Below are positions 9,128 through 20,340 of a stretch of 64,000 nucleotides of DNA, piece by piece. The notes under the pieces were generated by a model. It was not told the DNA's origin. It searched no databases and was given only the letters and a program-made list of their open reading frames with translations. The stretch comes from Geothrix fuzhouensis (GTDB lineage Bacteria; Acidobacteriota; Holophagae; Holophagales; Holophagaceae). The stretch lies in assembly GCF_024609325.1 (NCBI RefSeq), contig NZ_JANHMQ010000001.1, positions 682,001 to 746,000 of the forward strand, in the 5' to 3' direction. The position numbers and the translations under genes were made by a program. Position 1 is the stretch's first letter, and every line of letters starts with the position of its first letter.

Positions 9128-9709
9128 CTAGGGCTGTTCGATCAGATATGCCCGCAGCGCCTTCGGATACAGTTCCATTTCCGCGGCGTAAACCCGCTTC
9201 TGCAGGTCTTCGGGGGTATCGCCTGGGAGGACGGGCACCCGCACCTGGTCCAGGATCCGGCCGTGGTCATACTCAGCGTCCACGAGGTGCACCGTGGCCC
9301 CGGATTCTGTCTCGCCAGCCTCCAGCACGGCCCGGTGGACATGCATGCCGTACATGCCGGGTCCGCCGAACCTGGGCAACAGACCGGGATGGATATTGAG
9401 GATCCGCCCCTCCCAACGGCGGGGCACAGCCAGCATCTTCAGCCAGCCGCAGAGGCAGATGACCTCCGCCCCGGCAGCCTCGGCGGCCTGGTAGCAGGCC
9501 TCCGAAAACGCCGCGTCCGACTCGAAGTCCTTCCGGACCACCGCCACTGTGGGCAATCCTGCCGCCTCGAGCCGGGCCAGGCCGCCGGCCTTGGTGCTGG
9601 AGGCGAGGCCCAGCACGGGAAGGGCCGGAACACGACCCTCGCGGCAGGCCTGAACCAGGTTCAGGGCGTTGCCCCCGGTGCCGGAGATGAAGAGGGCGAT
9701 CCGCTTCAC
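9128..9709 (-). CDS. purN: phosphoribosylglycinamide formyltransferase
   Basis: 193-residue GAR transformylase of purine synthesis, using 10-formyl-THF. [17 protein letters not shown] is the N-terminal phosphate-binding loop. [14 protein letters not shown] carries the catalytic His, and [17 protein letters not shown] the catalytic Asp. Ser is replaced by Gly in the usual HPSLLP. The GTG at 9709 gives the canonical N-terminus and overlaps the pta stop (GTGA); the open frame to 9757 lies inside pta and was not used. Confidence 0.93.
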   Translation of the reverse strand: MKRIALFISGTGGNALNLVQACREGRVPALPVLGLASSTKAGGLARLEAAGLPTVAVVRKDFESDAAFSEACYQAAEAAGAEVICLCGWLKMLAVPRRWEGRILNIHPGLLPRFGGPGMYGMHVHRAVLEAGETESGATVHLVDAEYDHGRILDQVRVPVLPGDTPEDLQKRVYAAEMELYPKALRAYLIEQP

Positions 9710-10710
9710 TGGAGGGCCGTCAGGACGGCCACGTCTGCGATGTCCTGGGCGCTGCATCCGCGGCTCAGGTCGTTGGCCGGGCGGGCCAGCCCCTGGAGCA
9801 GCGGGCCCAGGGCCACGGCGCCGCCAAGGCGCTCAGCGAGCTTGTACGCGATGTTGCCCGCGTCCAAGTCTGGAAAGACCAGCACGTTGGCCCGGCCCGC
9901 CACGGGAGATCCCGGCGCCTTGCGCTGACCCACCGAGGCCAGCAGAGCCGCGTCAGCCTGAAGCTCCCCGTCCACGGCCAACGTTGGCGCCTTCGCCTTG
10001 ATGATGGCCAGGGCGGCCCGCACCTTATCCACCCGCGGATGCTCAGCGGACCCGCGGGTAGAGAAGCTGAGAAGGGCCACGCGCGGTTCCACATCCATGA
10101 CCCGGCGGGCGTTTTCCGCCGAGGCCAAAGCGATATCCGCCAGTTGCTCGGGCGTGGGATCCGGCACCACGGCGCAGTCCGCGAAGATCATGGCGCCCTG
10201 CTCACCGAAGGCGGTGTCGGGATGGATCATCAAAAAGAAACTGGACACGGTCTTGATGCCCGGGGCGGCGCCGATGGCCTGGAGGCAGGCCCGCACAGTC
10301 TCCGCGGTGGTGTTCAGGGCGCCTGCCACCATGCCATTGCACCCCCCCCCCTGCACCATCATCGCGCCGAACCAGAGGGGGTTGTTCACCGCTTCCAGCG
10401 CCTGAGCCTCAGTGATGCCCTTGGCCTTGCGGCGCTCGAAGTAGGCGCCGGCCAGTTCCGGCAGCAAGGAACTGGTGGCGGGATCCACCAGCGTGGCCCC
10501 CTTCAAGGACAGGCCCAGGGCCGATCCCCGCTTCATCATGTCGGCGGGATCGCCCAGGAGGGTGAGCCGGCAGAGCCCCTGGTCCAGCAGCAGCTGGGCG
10601 GCCTGAAGCGTCCGATCGTCCCGGCCCTCGGGCAGGACGATGTGCCGTTTCAAGGTTTTCGCGCGGTCCCGGAAACGCGCCATCCAGCGGGCGTGATTGG
10701 CGTGGCTCAT
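9706..10710 (-). CDS. pta: phosphate acetyltransferase
   Basis: 334-residue short-form phosphotransacetylase interconverting acetyl-CoA and acetyl phosphate. It starts with an [16 protein letters not shown] segment and has [23 protein letters not shown] and a C-terminal [20 protein letters not shown], all standard for the PTA_PTB family. It lacks the extra N-terminal domains of the long enterobacterial form. The ATG at 10710 overlaps the stop of the upstream 120-residue gene (ATGA). No acetate kinase gene is in the window. Confidence 0.92.
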   Translation of the reverse strand: MSHANHARWMARFRDRAKTLKRHIVLPEGRDDRTLQAAQLLLDQGLCRLTLLGDPADMMKRGSALGLSLKGATLVDPATSSLLPELAGAYFERRKAKGITEAQALEAVNNPLWFGAMMVQGGGCNGMVAGALNTTAETVRACLQAIGAAPGIKTVSSFFLMIHPDTAFGEQGAMIFADCAVVPDPTPEQLADIALASAENARRVMDVEPRVALLSFSTRGSAEHPRVDKVRAALAIIKAKAPTLAVDGELQADAALLASVGQRKAPGSPVAGRANVLVFPDLDAGNIAYKLAERLGGAVALGPLLQGLARPANDLSRGCSAQDIADVAVLTALQ

Positions 10711-11069
10711 GGATTCCTCCGGTGGCGGGATGCGGCTTTGGGCGAGGGGGGATCGGCCAGGAAGACATGGGGATCCTGACCCGTGCGGCTGCGAAAGGTG
10801 TCCGCGAGGCTGGGAGCGCCGGAACTGGCTTCGTCGAGATACAGGGTCTCGACTCGGTGCATGGGCAGGAAGCGGGTGCTGAGGGCCACCTGGTCGACCT
10901 CGCCCGTCCGCACGAGGGTCAGGACTTCCTCCCAGGGGACGAGGTCGACACCCCGCACGGCGATGCCAGCCGCCTCCAATCCCAGGATCCGTCCCCACAG
11001 GCGCTCCCGCGGGGAATGGAGCACCACCACCACGAGGTCACCGGCGTTGAAGGGCATGGCTAGGGACAT
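10707..11069 (-). CDS. conserved hypothetical protein, 120 aa
   Basis: No named domain. The core is a compact all-beta-looking segment, [32 protein letters not shown], followed by [27 protein letters not shown] recall similar uncharacterised small proteins with an HSPRE..WG....G...RGIDL pattern in acidobacterial genomes, but cannot confirm it here. A GGAG seven bases before the ATG supports this start. The stop overlaps pta (ATGA) and the gene follows the aldehyde dehydrogenase gene by 21 bases, so it is one unit with both. The C-terminal tail (after about 100) is basic and probably disordered. Confidence 0.8.
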   Translation of the reverse strand: MSLAMPFNAGDLVVVVLHSPRERLWGRILGLEAAGIAVRGVDLVPWEEVLTLVRTGEVDQVALSTRFLPMHRVETLYLDEASSGAPSLADTFRSRTGQDPHVFLADPPSPKAASRHRRNP

Positions 11070-11090
11070 GAGTCGGCTCCAGGTTGATTC

Positions 11091-12419
11091 TTACAGGGCC
11101 GGGCCCTCGACGATGAGGTGGCCTTCCGTGAAGCCCTCCATCGCCCAGCGTGGACCTTCGAAACCGTTGCCGCTGGCCCGCACGCCGCCGAAGGGAGCGG
11201 CGTCCAGCCGGAAGGTGGGCGGGAGGTTGAGGAGCACCCCGCCGGCGCGGAGTTTCACTTCCGCTTGCCGGAGGTGCCGCTGGTCCCGGCTGTAGGCGCT
11301 CGCCCGCAAACCGAAACGCGTGGCGGCGGCCCGGTCGAGACCGTCCTCGAAGCTGTCCACGGGCGTCAGCACGGTGATGGGGGCGAAGGCCTCCTCGCAC
11401 TGGAACGGGTCATCCTCCGGCAGCCCCGCGAGGATGGCCGGCGGCAGGAGCGCCCCCTGCCGGGGTCCGCGCAGCAGAACTTCAGCCCCAGCGGCTATGG
11501 CGCGGTCCAGACTTGCATCCAGGCGGTGGGCCGTGGCTTCATCAATGAGGGGCCCGACCACGGTGGCAGGATCCATGGGATCGCCCACGGGCAGGAGCTT
11601 CACGGCCGCCACGAAGGCCGGGACGAAGGCGTCCCAGAGGGCGCGATGCACATAGATCCGCTGGGCCTTGGAACAGCTTTGCCCGGCTCCGGCCACAGCC
11701 GCGGGGGCCACCTGGCAGGCCACGGCAGCCGCGTCCACGCCCTCGTCCACCACCACCGCGCCGTTGCCGCCCAACTCCAACAGCAGCCGCTTGCCGGCCA
11801 GGACTTGCTCCAAATGCCGCCCCACCCGCTCGGAGCCGGTGAAGCTTACGGCGGCGATGCGGGGATCCTTCGCCAGTTGCTCGGCAGCGACGGGATCCGA
11901 CGACGCCAGCTGCAGCAGGTTCTCTGGCGCTCCTACCCGTCGTCGGGCGACTTCAAAGCTCTCCCAGAGCAGCTTCGAGGTTCTTGGCGCCTGGGGGCAG
12001 GGCTTCCAGATGACGCTGCACCCCGCGGCCAGGGCGGGCCCGAGCTTGTGGACCGCCAAGTTCACAGGGAAATTGAAGGGTGTGATCGCCAGGATGGGCC
12101 CTACGGGGAAACGCCGGAGGACCGCCCGGCAGCCCTCGGCACCCGCCATCAGGTCATAGGGCACGGCCTCCTCACCAAAACCACCCACGGCCTCGGCGGT
12201 GGCCCGCAGGGTAGCTTCCGCCCGACCCACCTCACCTCGGGCGAGCGTGATGGGCTTGCCGGTCTCCTCGGTGAGAAACCGCGCGAGGTCCTCCCGTACC
12301 ACGGCCAGCTGCCCCAACCAGGCATCGATGAGCCTCCGCCGACCCAACCGAGAGACTTCGCACCAGGCATCGAAGGCTCCAAGGGCTGCCTCCACCATCC
12401 TATCTTCCATCGTCGCCAT
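11091..12419 (-). CDS. aldehyde dehydrogenase family protein
   Basis: 442-residue NAD(P)-dependent aldehyde dehydrogenase. Visible are the TPFNFPVNLAVHKLGPALAAG cofactor-fold segment, LLELGGNGAVVV (general-base Glu), GQSCSKAQRIYVH (catalytic Cys) and EEAFAPITVL. Its aldehyde is not evident; the neighbouring pta might place it in acetate or C2/C3 metabolism, which is only a guess. The open frame continues to 13616 inside another gene. The ATG at 12419 was chosen because GGGGGAGG sits six bases upstream and the family N-terminus begins there. Confidence 0.88.
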   Translation of the reverse strand: MATMEDRMVEAALGAFDAWCEVSRLGRRRLIDAWLGQLAVVREDLARFLTEETGKPITLARGEVGRAEATLRATAEAVGGFGEEAVPYDLMAGAEGCRAVLRRFPVGPILAITPFNFPVNLAVHKLGPALAAGCSVIWKPCPQAPRTSKLLWESFEVARRRVGAPENLLQLASSDPVAAEQLAKDPRIAAVSFTGSERVGRHLEQVLAGKRLLLELGGNGAVVVDEGVDAAAVACQVAPAAVAGAGQSCSKAQRIYVHRALWDAFVPAFVAAVKLLPVGDPMDPATVVGPLIDEATAHRLDASLDRAIAAGAEVLLRGPRQGALLPPAILAGLPEDDPFQCEEAFAPITVLTPVDSFEDGLDRAAATRFGLRASAYSRDQRHLRQAEVKLRAGGVLLNLPPTFRLDAAPFGGVRASGNGFEGPRWAMEGFTEGHLIVEGPAL

Positions 12420-12565
12420 CCTGGTCCTCCCCCTGAAAGCCCGCTCCGTGCCCTCTCCGGCCCAGATTAACCCCGGCGCGACCAATACCGTGTTGAGGCC
12501 CGTCACATCCGTACCTGCAGGTGCTCTGGCGGGCTGCGCTAGAATCAGATGCTCAGGAGCATCAA

Positions 12566-12751
12566 ATGACCAAGCCACTCGTCCCCGCCGATCTACTGAA
12601 GCAGGTCCAGGCCGCGGACAAGCCGGTTGCCGTGGCCAACACGGGAAAACCGAAGGCCGACTCCCACCCCAAGCCCGTGGCCAAGGCCTCGGCCCGTCCT
12701 CAAGGCAAGACCGGCGTCGCGCACACCCGCATGAGCAACCGCGGGAAATAA
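12566..12751 (+). CDS. small basic hypothetical protein, 61 aa
   Basis: A 61-residue protein rich in Lys, Pro and Ala, ending in RMSNRGK. It has no hydrophobic segment and no recognised domain, and is probably disordered. The start is well supported: AGGAG lies six bases before the ATG. The gene sits divergently from the aldehyde dehydrogenase gene (146-base gap) and ends three bases before the convergent DUF4010 gene. A longer frame from 12521 would skip the ribosome binding site. Possible roles include nucleic-acid binding, but nothing shows this. Confidence 0.65.
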   Translation: MTKPLVPADLLKQVQAADKPVAVANTGKPKADSHPKPVAKASARPQGKTGVAHTRMSNRGK

Positions 12752-12754
12752 CGC

Positions 12755-14062
12755 CTACAACTTGAAGGCCACCATCGCCAGGGCCGCGACCAGGGAAGCG
12801 GCCAGCATGGCCGTCAGGCGCAGACCGAAGGCGCGTCCACCCGAGATCCAGGCGAACCCTGCCTTCGCAAGCGTGTTGGACGCGATCGCCATCACGATGG
12901 CCAAGACCGCGGTGCCTGCTGGCAGGCTGGTCGTGTGCATCTGACTGCTCACCGCAAGGGTGATGGGGTCCACGTCGGCCACCCCGGAAAGCCCAGCCGC
13001 CACCAGGAGGCCCCGGTCGCCGAACCAAGCGCGGGCCGCGGCCGACACCAGAATGACCGTGGCCAGCGCCAAGCCCCAGCCCAGGGCCCGTTTGAGCTGG
13101 AAGGGATTCCGTAGCGGCATTTCCTCGAGGCCGGTGGCACCGCTGGTGCTCGGGCGAAAGGTCCACCAGGCCGCGGCCAGGAGGGTTGCCACCATGGCTG
13201 TGATCGGCAGCAGCAGGGGCCGGACCAGCTCCGGGCCTCCCACCACGCCCGCCAGGATGGCCACCCGCACGCCCATTACCGCGCACGCCAGGATCACGGC
13301 CACCTGGCCGGGCCCCCGGAACGATGGGTCGTCCTTGGCCTGTCGGGACATGGCCACGGTCACCACGGTCGAGCTGACCATTCCGCCCACCAACCCGGTC
13401 ATCACGGCCCCCCGCCTGGACCCCAACACGCGGTTGAGCGCGTAGCCAAGGAAATCCACCGCGGCGATGAGGGCCACCATCCACCCGACCTTCTGGGGTG
13501 AGAGCACTCCCCAGGGATCCAGGGTCCTGGAGGGCAGCAGCGGGAGCATGATGGCGAAGACGATGAGGAGTTGCATGGCGGAGGTCAGGTCCTCGCGATG
13601 CAGCCGGGGAATCCAAGCCCGGATCCAGGGCTTGGACAACAGGAGCAGCGTCACGATCACCGCCAGAGCCACCGCCAGCAGTGCGTCCCTGGTGAGGAGC
13701 ATGCCCAGCAGAGGGGCCGCCAAGGCGGCGACTTCGGTGGTGAGCCCGCGATCCGGCGAGCTGGTCTGGTGATAGAAGAGGCCCACCAGGAGCGCCACAA
13801 ACGCCTGCACAGCGATGGGCATGGCCAGACCGTCTCCCCCCACCTTCACCGAGATCCAGCCAAGCAGCGTCAGCAGGGCGAACGTGCGCGCCCCGAGGCT
13901 GCCGTGGAGAGATTCAACGTGATCCGATTCCCGGCGCTGGGGTTCATCGCGGTTCTCATGGGTCCGCTCAAAACCGCTGCGTTCCCGTTCCAGACCCATC
14001 ATCAAACCAAGGGCCACAGCCATGCCCGCTTCCTTCAAGGTGGAGAAATCAAGGCTGAGCAT
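12755..14062 (-). CDS. MgtC/SapB-type membrane protein with DUF4010
   Basis: 435-residue polytopic inner-membrane protein. The N-terminal part (about 1-140) resembles the MgtC/SapB domain, with ALGLMMGLERERSG and GARTFALLTLLGWI. The C-terminal part (about 180-430) is DUF4010, with repeated hydrophobic helices and SGVADVDPITLAVS. A charged hydrophilic loop (about 30-55) lies between the first two helices. Function of the two-domain family is not established; MgtC domains are linked to magnesium stress and virulence in other bacteria. Its start overlaps the upstream unknown gene by 14 bases. Confidence 0.88.
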   Translation of the reverse strand: MLSLDFSTLKEAGMAVALGLMMGLERERSGFERTHENRDEPQRRESDHVESLHGSLGARTFALLTLLGWISVKVGGDGLAMPIAVQAFVALLVGLFYHQTSSPDRGLTTEVAALAAPLLGMLLTRDALLAVALAVIVTLLLLSKPWIRAWIPRLHREDLTSAMQLLIVFAIMLPLLPSRTLDPWGVLSPQKVGWMVALIAAVDFLGYALNRVLGSRRGAVMTGLVGGMVSSTVVTVAMSRQAKDDPSFRGPGQVAVILACAVMGVRVAILAGVVGGPELVRPLLLPITAMVATLLAAAWWTFRPSTSGATGLEEMPLRNPFQLKRALGWGLALATVILVSAAARAWFGDRGLLVAAGLSGVADVDPITLAVSSQMHTTSLPAGTAVLAIVMAIASNTLAKAGFAWISGGRAFGLRLTAMLAASLVAALAMVAFKL

Positions 14063-14555
14063 GGCGTGCTCCCGATGGCTCCTGATCGGCAGGATGCCAG
14101 GTCTGGATGTGACTGGTGCACTTCAGAACCTCAGCCACGAGCTCCGTGGCCGGCCGACCGTAGGTGCGGACCCGAAAAGAATCCCCACCCGGCAGATGGA
14201 TGACGTGGATGGACGCTCCACCTGGAAAATCCGGATGGCGGGCCAGGGGCCGGGCCAGGGCCTCCAGATCGAGCGCCTCGAACCAGGTCGCGGGCAGGGG
14301 CGTCATGCGTGCCCCCGGGACCAGGGCCCCGACCTCCCGCGTCTGGAGCAGGATGAGATGCCATTGGCCACCACTTTGACCACGCCAACATAGGAACGGG
14401 GGCAGATCCCCGAAGGCGATCCCACCCTTGCGGACCGCTGGCCAGGATCGCAACGTGGCGACTCCGGCCTCGTCCGCGGCCTCCATGGCGAGGCGGGCCA
14501 GATCCGGTGCGACGGGGGGAAGCCAGGGTTCCACGCTCCACATGCTGACGAGCAT
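14049..14555 (-). CDS. hypothetical protein, about 168 aa
   Basis: No family recognised. The protein is soluble-looking, with HLILLQTREVGALVPGARM and ASIHVIHLPGGDSFRVRTYG as the best-ordered strands. The 3' end overlaps the start of the DUF4010 gene by 14 bases, which suggests a shared transcript. The start is uncertain: ATG at 14555 and 14543 are both possible and neither has a good ribosome binding site; the frame stays open to 14759. It is divergent from bshC across about 98 bases. Confidence 0.55.
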   Translation of the reverse strand: MLVSMWSVEPWLPPVAPDLARLAMEAADEAGVATLRSWPAVRKGGIAFGDLPPFLCWRGQSGGQWHLILLQTREVGALVPGARMTPLPATWFEALDLEALARPLARHPDFPGGASIHVIHLPGGDSFRVRTYGRPATELVAEVLKCTSHIQTWHPADQEPSGARHAQP

Positions 14556-14652
14556 GGCATGGCCGGGGAGGCGCGCATATCGGGTAGGCTGGGCCCATGA
14601 GGATGATGCTCCGCAAGTGGGGGAGGCTCGAACCGGGCGGGAGGACACGCCC

Positions 14653-15825
14653 GTGAGCCAGACCCCCGTCATCGCCACCGGACAACAGATCGGGGCCGGG
14701 TGGAGCCCTGCCCTCTCCGTAGCCAAAGCCCTGGCGGCCCTGGCCGAGGCCCGCCGCACCGGGGCCGAGGCGGTCTACTGGCTGGCCGACGAGGACCACG
14801 ACCGCGCCGAGGTGGCCTCGGTGGTGGGCTGGAAGGCGGGCCGTCTGACGCGCCACCGCTTCCGCTTCGACGCACGGGCCGGTACCGCCACCGGGTGGCT
14901 GCCCTGGACGCCGGAACACCAGGCCGAGGCAACCGCCTTATGGGGGGCCCTGCCCGCCCCCGGCGAACCCACGCTGCGCGACCATGTGCTGGCCCTGGGA
15001 CAACCGCTCTGGGAACGCGGCCTCCGACCCTTTTCACCGACGAATCCCGCCGTCCGCGACTCCATCCAAGCCGAGTTGGAACGCTGGCGAGCCCTTGACC
15101 TTGAAACACTGATGGTTCAGCAGGCCGAGCGCCTGGCAGCCGAAGGCGCGCCGCTGCCTTTGGATCCGAGGGTGCAGGCCGCGTGGTTCTCGCTGGATCC
15201 CCACACCGGGCTGCGCCAACGCCTGGACCGGGGCAGGCCCCTGCCCGCAGGGCGTTGGCTGAGTCCCGGCGCGGCCGTGCGCCCCCTCATGCAGTCGCTG
15301 TTGTTGCCTGTCGCCGCCGTAGTGCTGGGGCCTTCCGAACGAGCCTACTGGCGCCTGTGCGAGCCGCTCTGGGAGCAGGTGGGGCTGGTGGCACCAAAAA
15401 TCCTCCCGAGACCCAGCGTCTTCGTCGTACCCCATGGCTTCCAGGTTTCTGCTGGACAGTTGGATGCACTGCGCCTGGGGGCCTGGGACCGTCTGGCCCC
15501 GTGGCCCGGCTCCCTGCCCACGGCCCGCTTCCAGCCGGTGGCAGGGGATCCCGCCTGGCCTGAGGCCTTGCAAACGCGCTTCCAGCGGGAGCAGGCACGC
15601 ACCCGGGAGCGGCTGGCCAAGCTGGACCACCGGCTGCACCGTCAGGCGACGGTCGCTCTCATGGGCGGCGATCCCGAACAGCTGCGGCAGGCCCTCTTCC
15701 CCTTCAACAAACCCCAGGAGCGCGTCCTGCCCGGCCTCCCCTGGCTTCGCGACGGAGCCCTGCTCGATCGCATCCTGGAACGCATGGACGGAGCCACACC
15801 CGTGATCCTGGTGGAGGAACCATGA
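14653..15825 (+). CDS. bshC: bacillithiol synthase BshC, short form
   Basis: Putative cysteine-adding enzyme of bacillithiol synthesis. The N-terminus VIATGQQIGAGWSPALSVAK and the VYWLADEDHDRAEV segment match the BshC family core (VVTGQQ... and WLA.EDHD). At 390 residues it is much shorter than the usual 500-540; about 70 residues before the TGQQ motif are absent and the rest is compact. GTG at 14653 is the only in-frame start near this motif and has GGAGG eight bases upstream. The stop overlaps bshB (ATGA). The identity is strengthened by that neighbour. bshA is not in the window. Confidence 0.85.
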   Translation: MSQTPVIATGQQIGAGWSPALSVAKALAALAEARRTGAEAVYWLADEDHDRAEVASVVGWKAGRLTRHRFRFDARAGTATGWLPWTPEHQAEATALWGALPAPGEPTLRDHVLALGQPLWERGLRPFSPTNPAVRDSIQAELERWRALDLETLMVQQAERLAAEGAPLPLDPRVQAAWFSLDPHTGLRQRLDRGRPLPAGRWLSPGAAVRPLMQSLLLPVAAVVLGPSERAYWRLCEPLWEQVGLVAPKILPRPSVFVVPHGFQVSAGQLDALRLGAWDRLAPWPGSLPTARFQPVAGDPAWPEALQTRFQREQARTRERLAKLDHRLHRQATVALMGGDPEQLRQALFPFNKPQERVLPGLPWLRDGALLDRILERMDGATPVILVEEP

Positions 15826-16541
15826 GCCACGACTTCGAGATCCTCGCCCTCGGCGCCCACCCAGACGACGTGGAAGTCCATGTAGGAGGCATCCTGGCCT
15901 TGGCCACGGACCACGGGCTGAAGGCCGGGATCCTGGATCTCACCAGCGGCGACCTCGGCACCCGCGGCACCGCGGAAACCCGTCGCAGCGAAGCCCAACA
16001 GGCCGCTCGCATCCTGGGCGTTCCGCGCCTCGTGCTTGATTTCCCCGACGGCCGGTTCACCGAGGAAGAAATCTACCGGCTGCGACTGATGGCCGAAATC
16101 CGCCGGCTCCGGCCCCGGGTGGTGATCCTGCCAGCTCCCGACGACCGCCATCCCGACCATCGCCGCACCCACCGCTTGGCCCGAGAGGCGACCTACTACG
16201 CCGGATTGAAAAACTATCCCTGCGACGGAGCGCCCTGGCGCCCGGAGGCCCTCGCCTGGGTGGGTGGCGAAAACCCGGGACCACCGGATCTGCTGGTGGA
16301 TGTGAGCGCCGTGTGGGAGCGCCGCATGGCCGCCTTCGACGCCTTCGGCAGCCAGTTCGCGCAGGACGCCGCCCAGCCCGCCACGCGCATCGCCCATCCC
16401 GCCTTCCGGCGCGGGGTCCTGGGCCGGGCCATGCACTGGGGCTCGCTCCGCATGTGCGACTGGGCTGAGGCCCTGTGGTGCGAGCGACCCATGCCTCTGG
16501 CCTTGCTGCAACTCGTGGCCCGGCTGAACACCCCGACATGA
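15822..16541 (+). CDS. bshB: bacillithiol deacetylase (BshB1-type)
   Basis: 239-residue zinc deacetylase of the PIG-L/LmbE family, expected to deacetylate GlcNAc-malate. LGAHPDDVEVHVGG carries the first metal ligands (HPDD) and PDDRHPDHRRTH the third His (HPDH). DLTSGDLGTRGTAETRRSEA is characteristic of the BshB1 branch. It sits between bshC and tilS with four-base overlaps on both sides, so the three are co-translated. The adjacent bshC makes bacillithiol synthesis a better call than a generic LmbE deacetylase. Confidence 0.9.
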   Translation: MSHDFEILALGAHPDDVEVHVGGILALATDHGLKAGILDLTSGDLGTRGTAETRRSEAQQAARILGVPRLVLDFPDGRFTEEEIYRLRLMAEIRRLRPRVVILPAPDDRHPDHRRTHRLAREATYYAGLKNYPCDGAPWRPEALAWVGGENPGPPDLLVDVSAVWERRMAAFDAFGSQFAQDAAQPATRIAHPAFRRGVLGRAMHWGSLRMCDWAEALWCERPMPLALLQLVARLNTPT

Positions 16542-17557
16542 ATCGCTTCGAAGCTGACCTCCTCGCGCAGATCAAGCGTCGTGGCGATGGCGTGAGGGGA
16601 CGCGTGGTGGTGGCCTGCTCGGGCGGCGGGGACTCGGTGGCCCTCCTGGTGCTTCTGTGGACCCTCCGGAAGAGCCTTGGGCTGGACCTGAGCGTGGCGC
16701 ATGCGGACCACGGTCTCCGCCCGGAAGCCCATGAGGACGCCGCGTTCGTGCGCCAGTGTTGCCGGGCCCTGGGCCTGGACCTCGCCGAGGCCACCTTGGG
16801 TGTGCGGGCACATGCGGAGGCCCATGGTCTGGGGCTGGAGATGGCCGCCCGGGAGCTCCGGTGGGGCTGGCTCCGCCAGGAGGCCGAGCAGGCCGGCGCC
16901 TGCGCCGTAGCCACGGGGCACACCCTGGACGACCACACGGAGACCGTGTTCCTAAGGCTGGCCCGGGGCGGGGGATTGGGCTGCCTTCATCCCCTGGCTC
17001 CGCGCCAGGGCCTGCGGTGGTCACCCCTGGCGGAACTCCGCCGCGCGGACCTCCGCGCCTACCTGGCTGCCCGCAACCTCCCCTGGCGGGAGGACGCGAC
17101 GAATGCCGAGCCCTTTACGGCCCGGAACCGCTGGCGCCCGATCCTCGAGACCATCCGGCAGGAAGCGCCGGGGTTGGATCGCCACCTGTTCGAGACCCAT
17201 CTCCAGGCCGAGGAAGCCGAACATCTGGCCCGGACGCTCGTCGCCGGCTGGGAGGGCACCCGCTGGTCCATCTCGGAGGAGGAAATCCTCCTCCGACGCG
17301 AACCCTGGCTGGAGCCGGAGCTGCGCTGGACCCTGGAGTCCGCCTTCCGCCGTCTCGGCTGGCCCCGGGAAGCGGCTCTGCTGCGGGACTTCGCACCCTG
17401 GCTCGTCAGGCGCCTCCGGAGTGGTCGCAAACCATCTTCCTGGGGGAATTTCCACCTAAACCCTGAACCAGACGGCGGGTATCTGCATCTAAGGTTCAGC
17501 CGCCTTCCCGGGCCTAGTACACTGGAGGGCCACCTGGGCAAGTGCCCCAAGGAGTGA
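16538..17557 (+). CDS. tilS: tRNA(Ile)-lysidine synthetase
   Basis: 339-residue N-type ATP pyrophosphatase that puts lysine on C34 of tRNA-Ile(CAU). The PP-loop [14 protein letters not shown], the [12 protein letters not shown] segment and [18 protein letters not shown] are diagnostic. It is shorter than E. coli TilS (432) but within the range of the family; the C-terminal domain is reduced. The ATG at 16538 overlaps the bshB stop. It ends four bases before the ftsH start; tilS-ftsH adjacency is widely conserved in bacteria. Confidence 0.93.
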   Translation: MNRFEADLLAQIKRRGDGVRGRVVVACSGGGDSVALLVLLWTLRKSLGLDLSVAHADHGLRPEAHEDAAFVRQCCRALGLDLAEATLGVRAHAEAHGLGLEMAARELRWGWLRQEAEQAGACAVATGHTLDDHTETVFLRLARGGGLGCLHPLAPRQGLRWSPLAELRRADLRAYLAARNLPWREDATNAEPFTARNRWRPILETIRQEAPGLDRHLFETHLQAEEAEHLARTLVAGWEGTRWSISEEEILLRREPWLEPELRWTLESAFRRLGWPREAALLRDFAPWLVRRLRSGRKPSSWGNFHLNPEPDGGYLHLRFSRLPGPSTLEGHLGKCPKE

Positions 17558-17561
17558 CCCT

Positions 17562-19489
<1,928 letters not shown>

Positions 19490-19493
<4 letters not shown>

Positions 19494-20308
19494 CCGAACT
19501 GCCCTTCGATTGGGGACCGCTCCTTGAGGGCGGTCCCCTTTTGCTGGGCATCCTGAATCTGACGCCAGATTCCTTCAGCGATGGCGGCCGGTACGTGGAT
19601 CCCACAGCCGCCCTAGACCAGGCCCAGCGCCTCGTGGCAGCCGGGGCGCGCATGCTGGACCTTGGCGCGGAAAGCACCCGGCCGGGCTCAGTGGTGGTCG
19701 ATGCCGCCACGGAATGGGGTCGCCTCGAACCCGTCTTGGCAGCTCTGAAAAAGACCCTGCCGCACATCCCGCTAAGCCTGGACACCCGCCACCCCAGCGT
19801 GGCCGTGAAAGGCCTCGCGGCCGGCGCCTCGGTGATCAACGATGTCGATGGTTGCGCCGATCCCGCCATGCTCGAATTGGCCGTGGGTTCCACCTGCGGG
19901 GTCATCGCCATGCGTAGCCGCCGTCACGGCGAGGGTTTCCTCATGCCCCCCTACGATGATCCCACCCCGAAAGATGCGACTTCAGCCATCACCGAACTCC
20001 GTGCTGTCCGGGACCGGCTACAGGGGGCCGGAATCGCCGCTAATCGCGTGCTGTTGGACCCCGGCTTTGGCTTCGGCACCACCTTCAGGGAGGATCTCGC
20101 GCTCTGGAATGCCCTGCCCCAGCTGCCAGCGGCCCTTCCCTGGCCTGTGGACCGCTTCTGCATCGGCATCTCCCGCAAGCGGCTCCTTGCCCTCCGGGCC
20201 GGCACGCCAGGCCTCGCCCCGGACCAGAGGGACACCCTCACGGCCACGGCCCACGCCGAAGCCATGATCTGGGGCTACCGGGTCTTCCGGACGCACGCCG
20301 TCCTCTAA
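19490..20308 (+). CDS. folP: dihydropteroate synthase
   Basis: 272-residue folate enzyme joining p-aminobenzoate to the pterin pyrophosphate. [14 protein letters not shown] is loop 1 and [12 protein letters not shown] loop 2; [17 protein letters not shown] and LDPGFGFG follow along the TIM barrel. GTG at 19490 overlaps the ftsH TGA, so translation is coupled. ftsH-folP-glmM is a frequent bacterial gene order. The window also holds pabB, which makes its substrate. Confidence 0.95.
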
Positions 20309-20340
20309 GCATCCGCGGCCGCATCGGTTAATCTGGCGGC

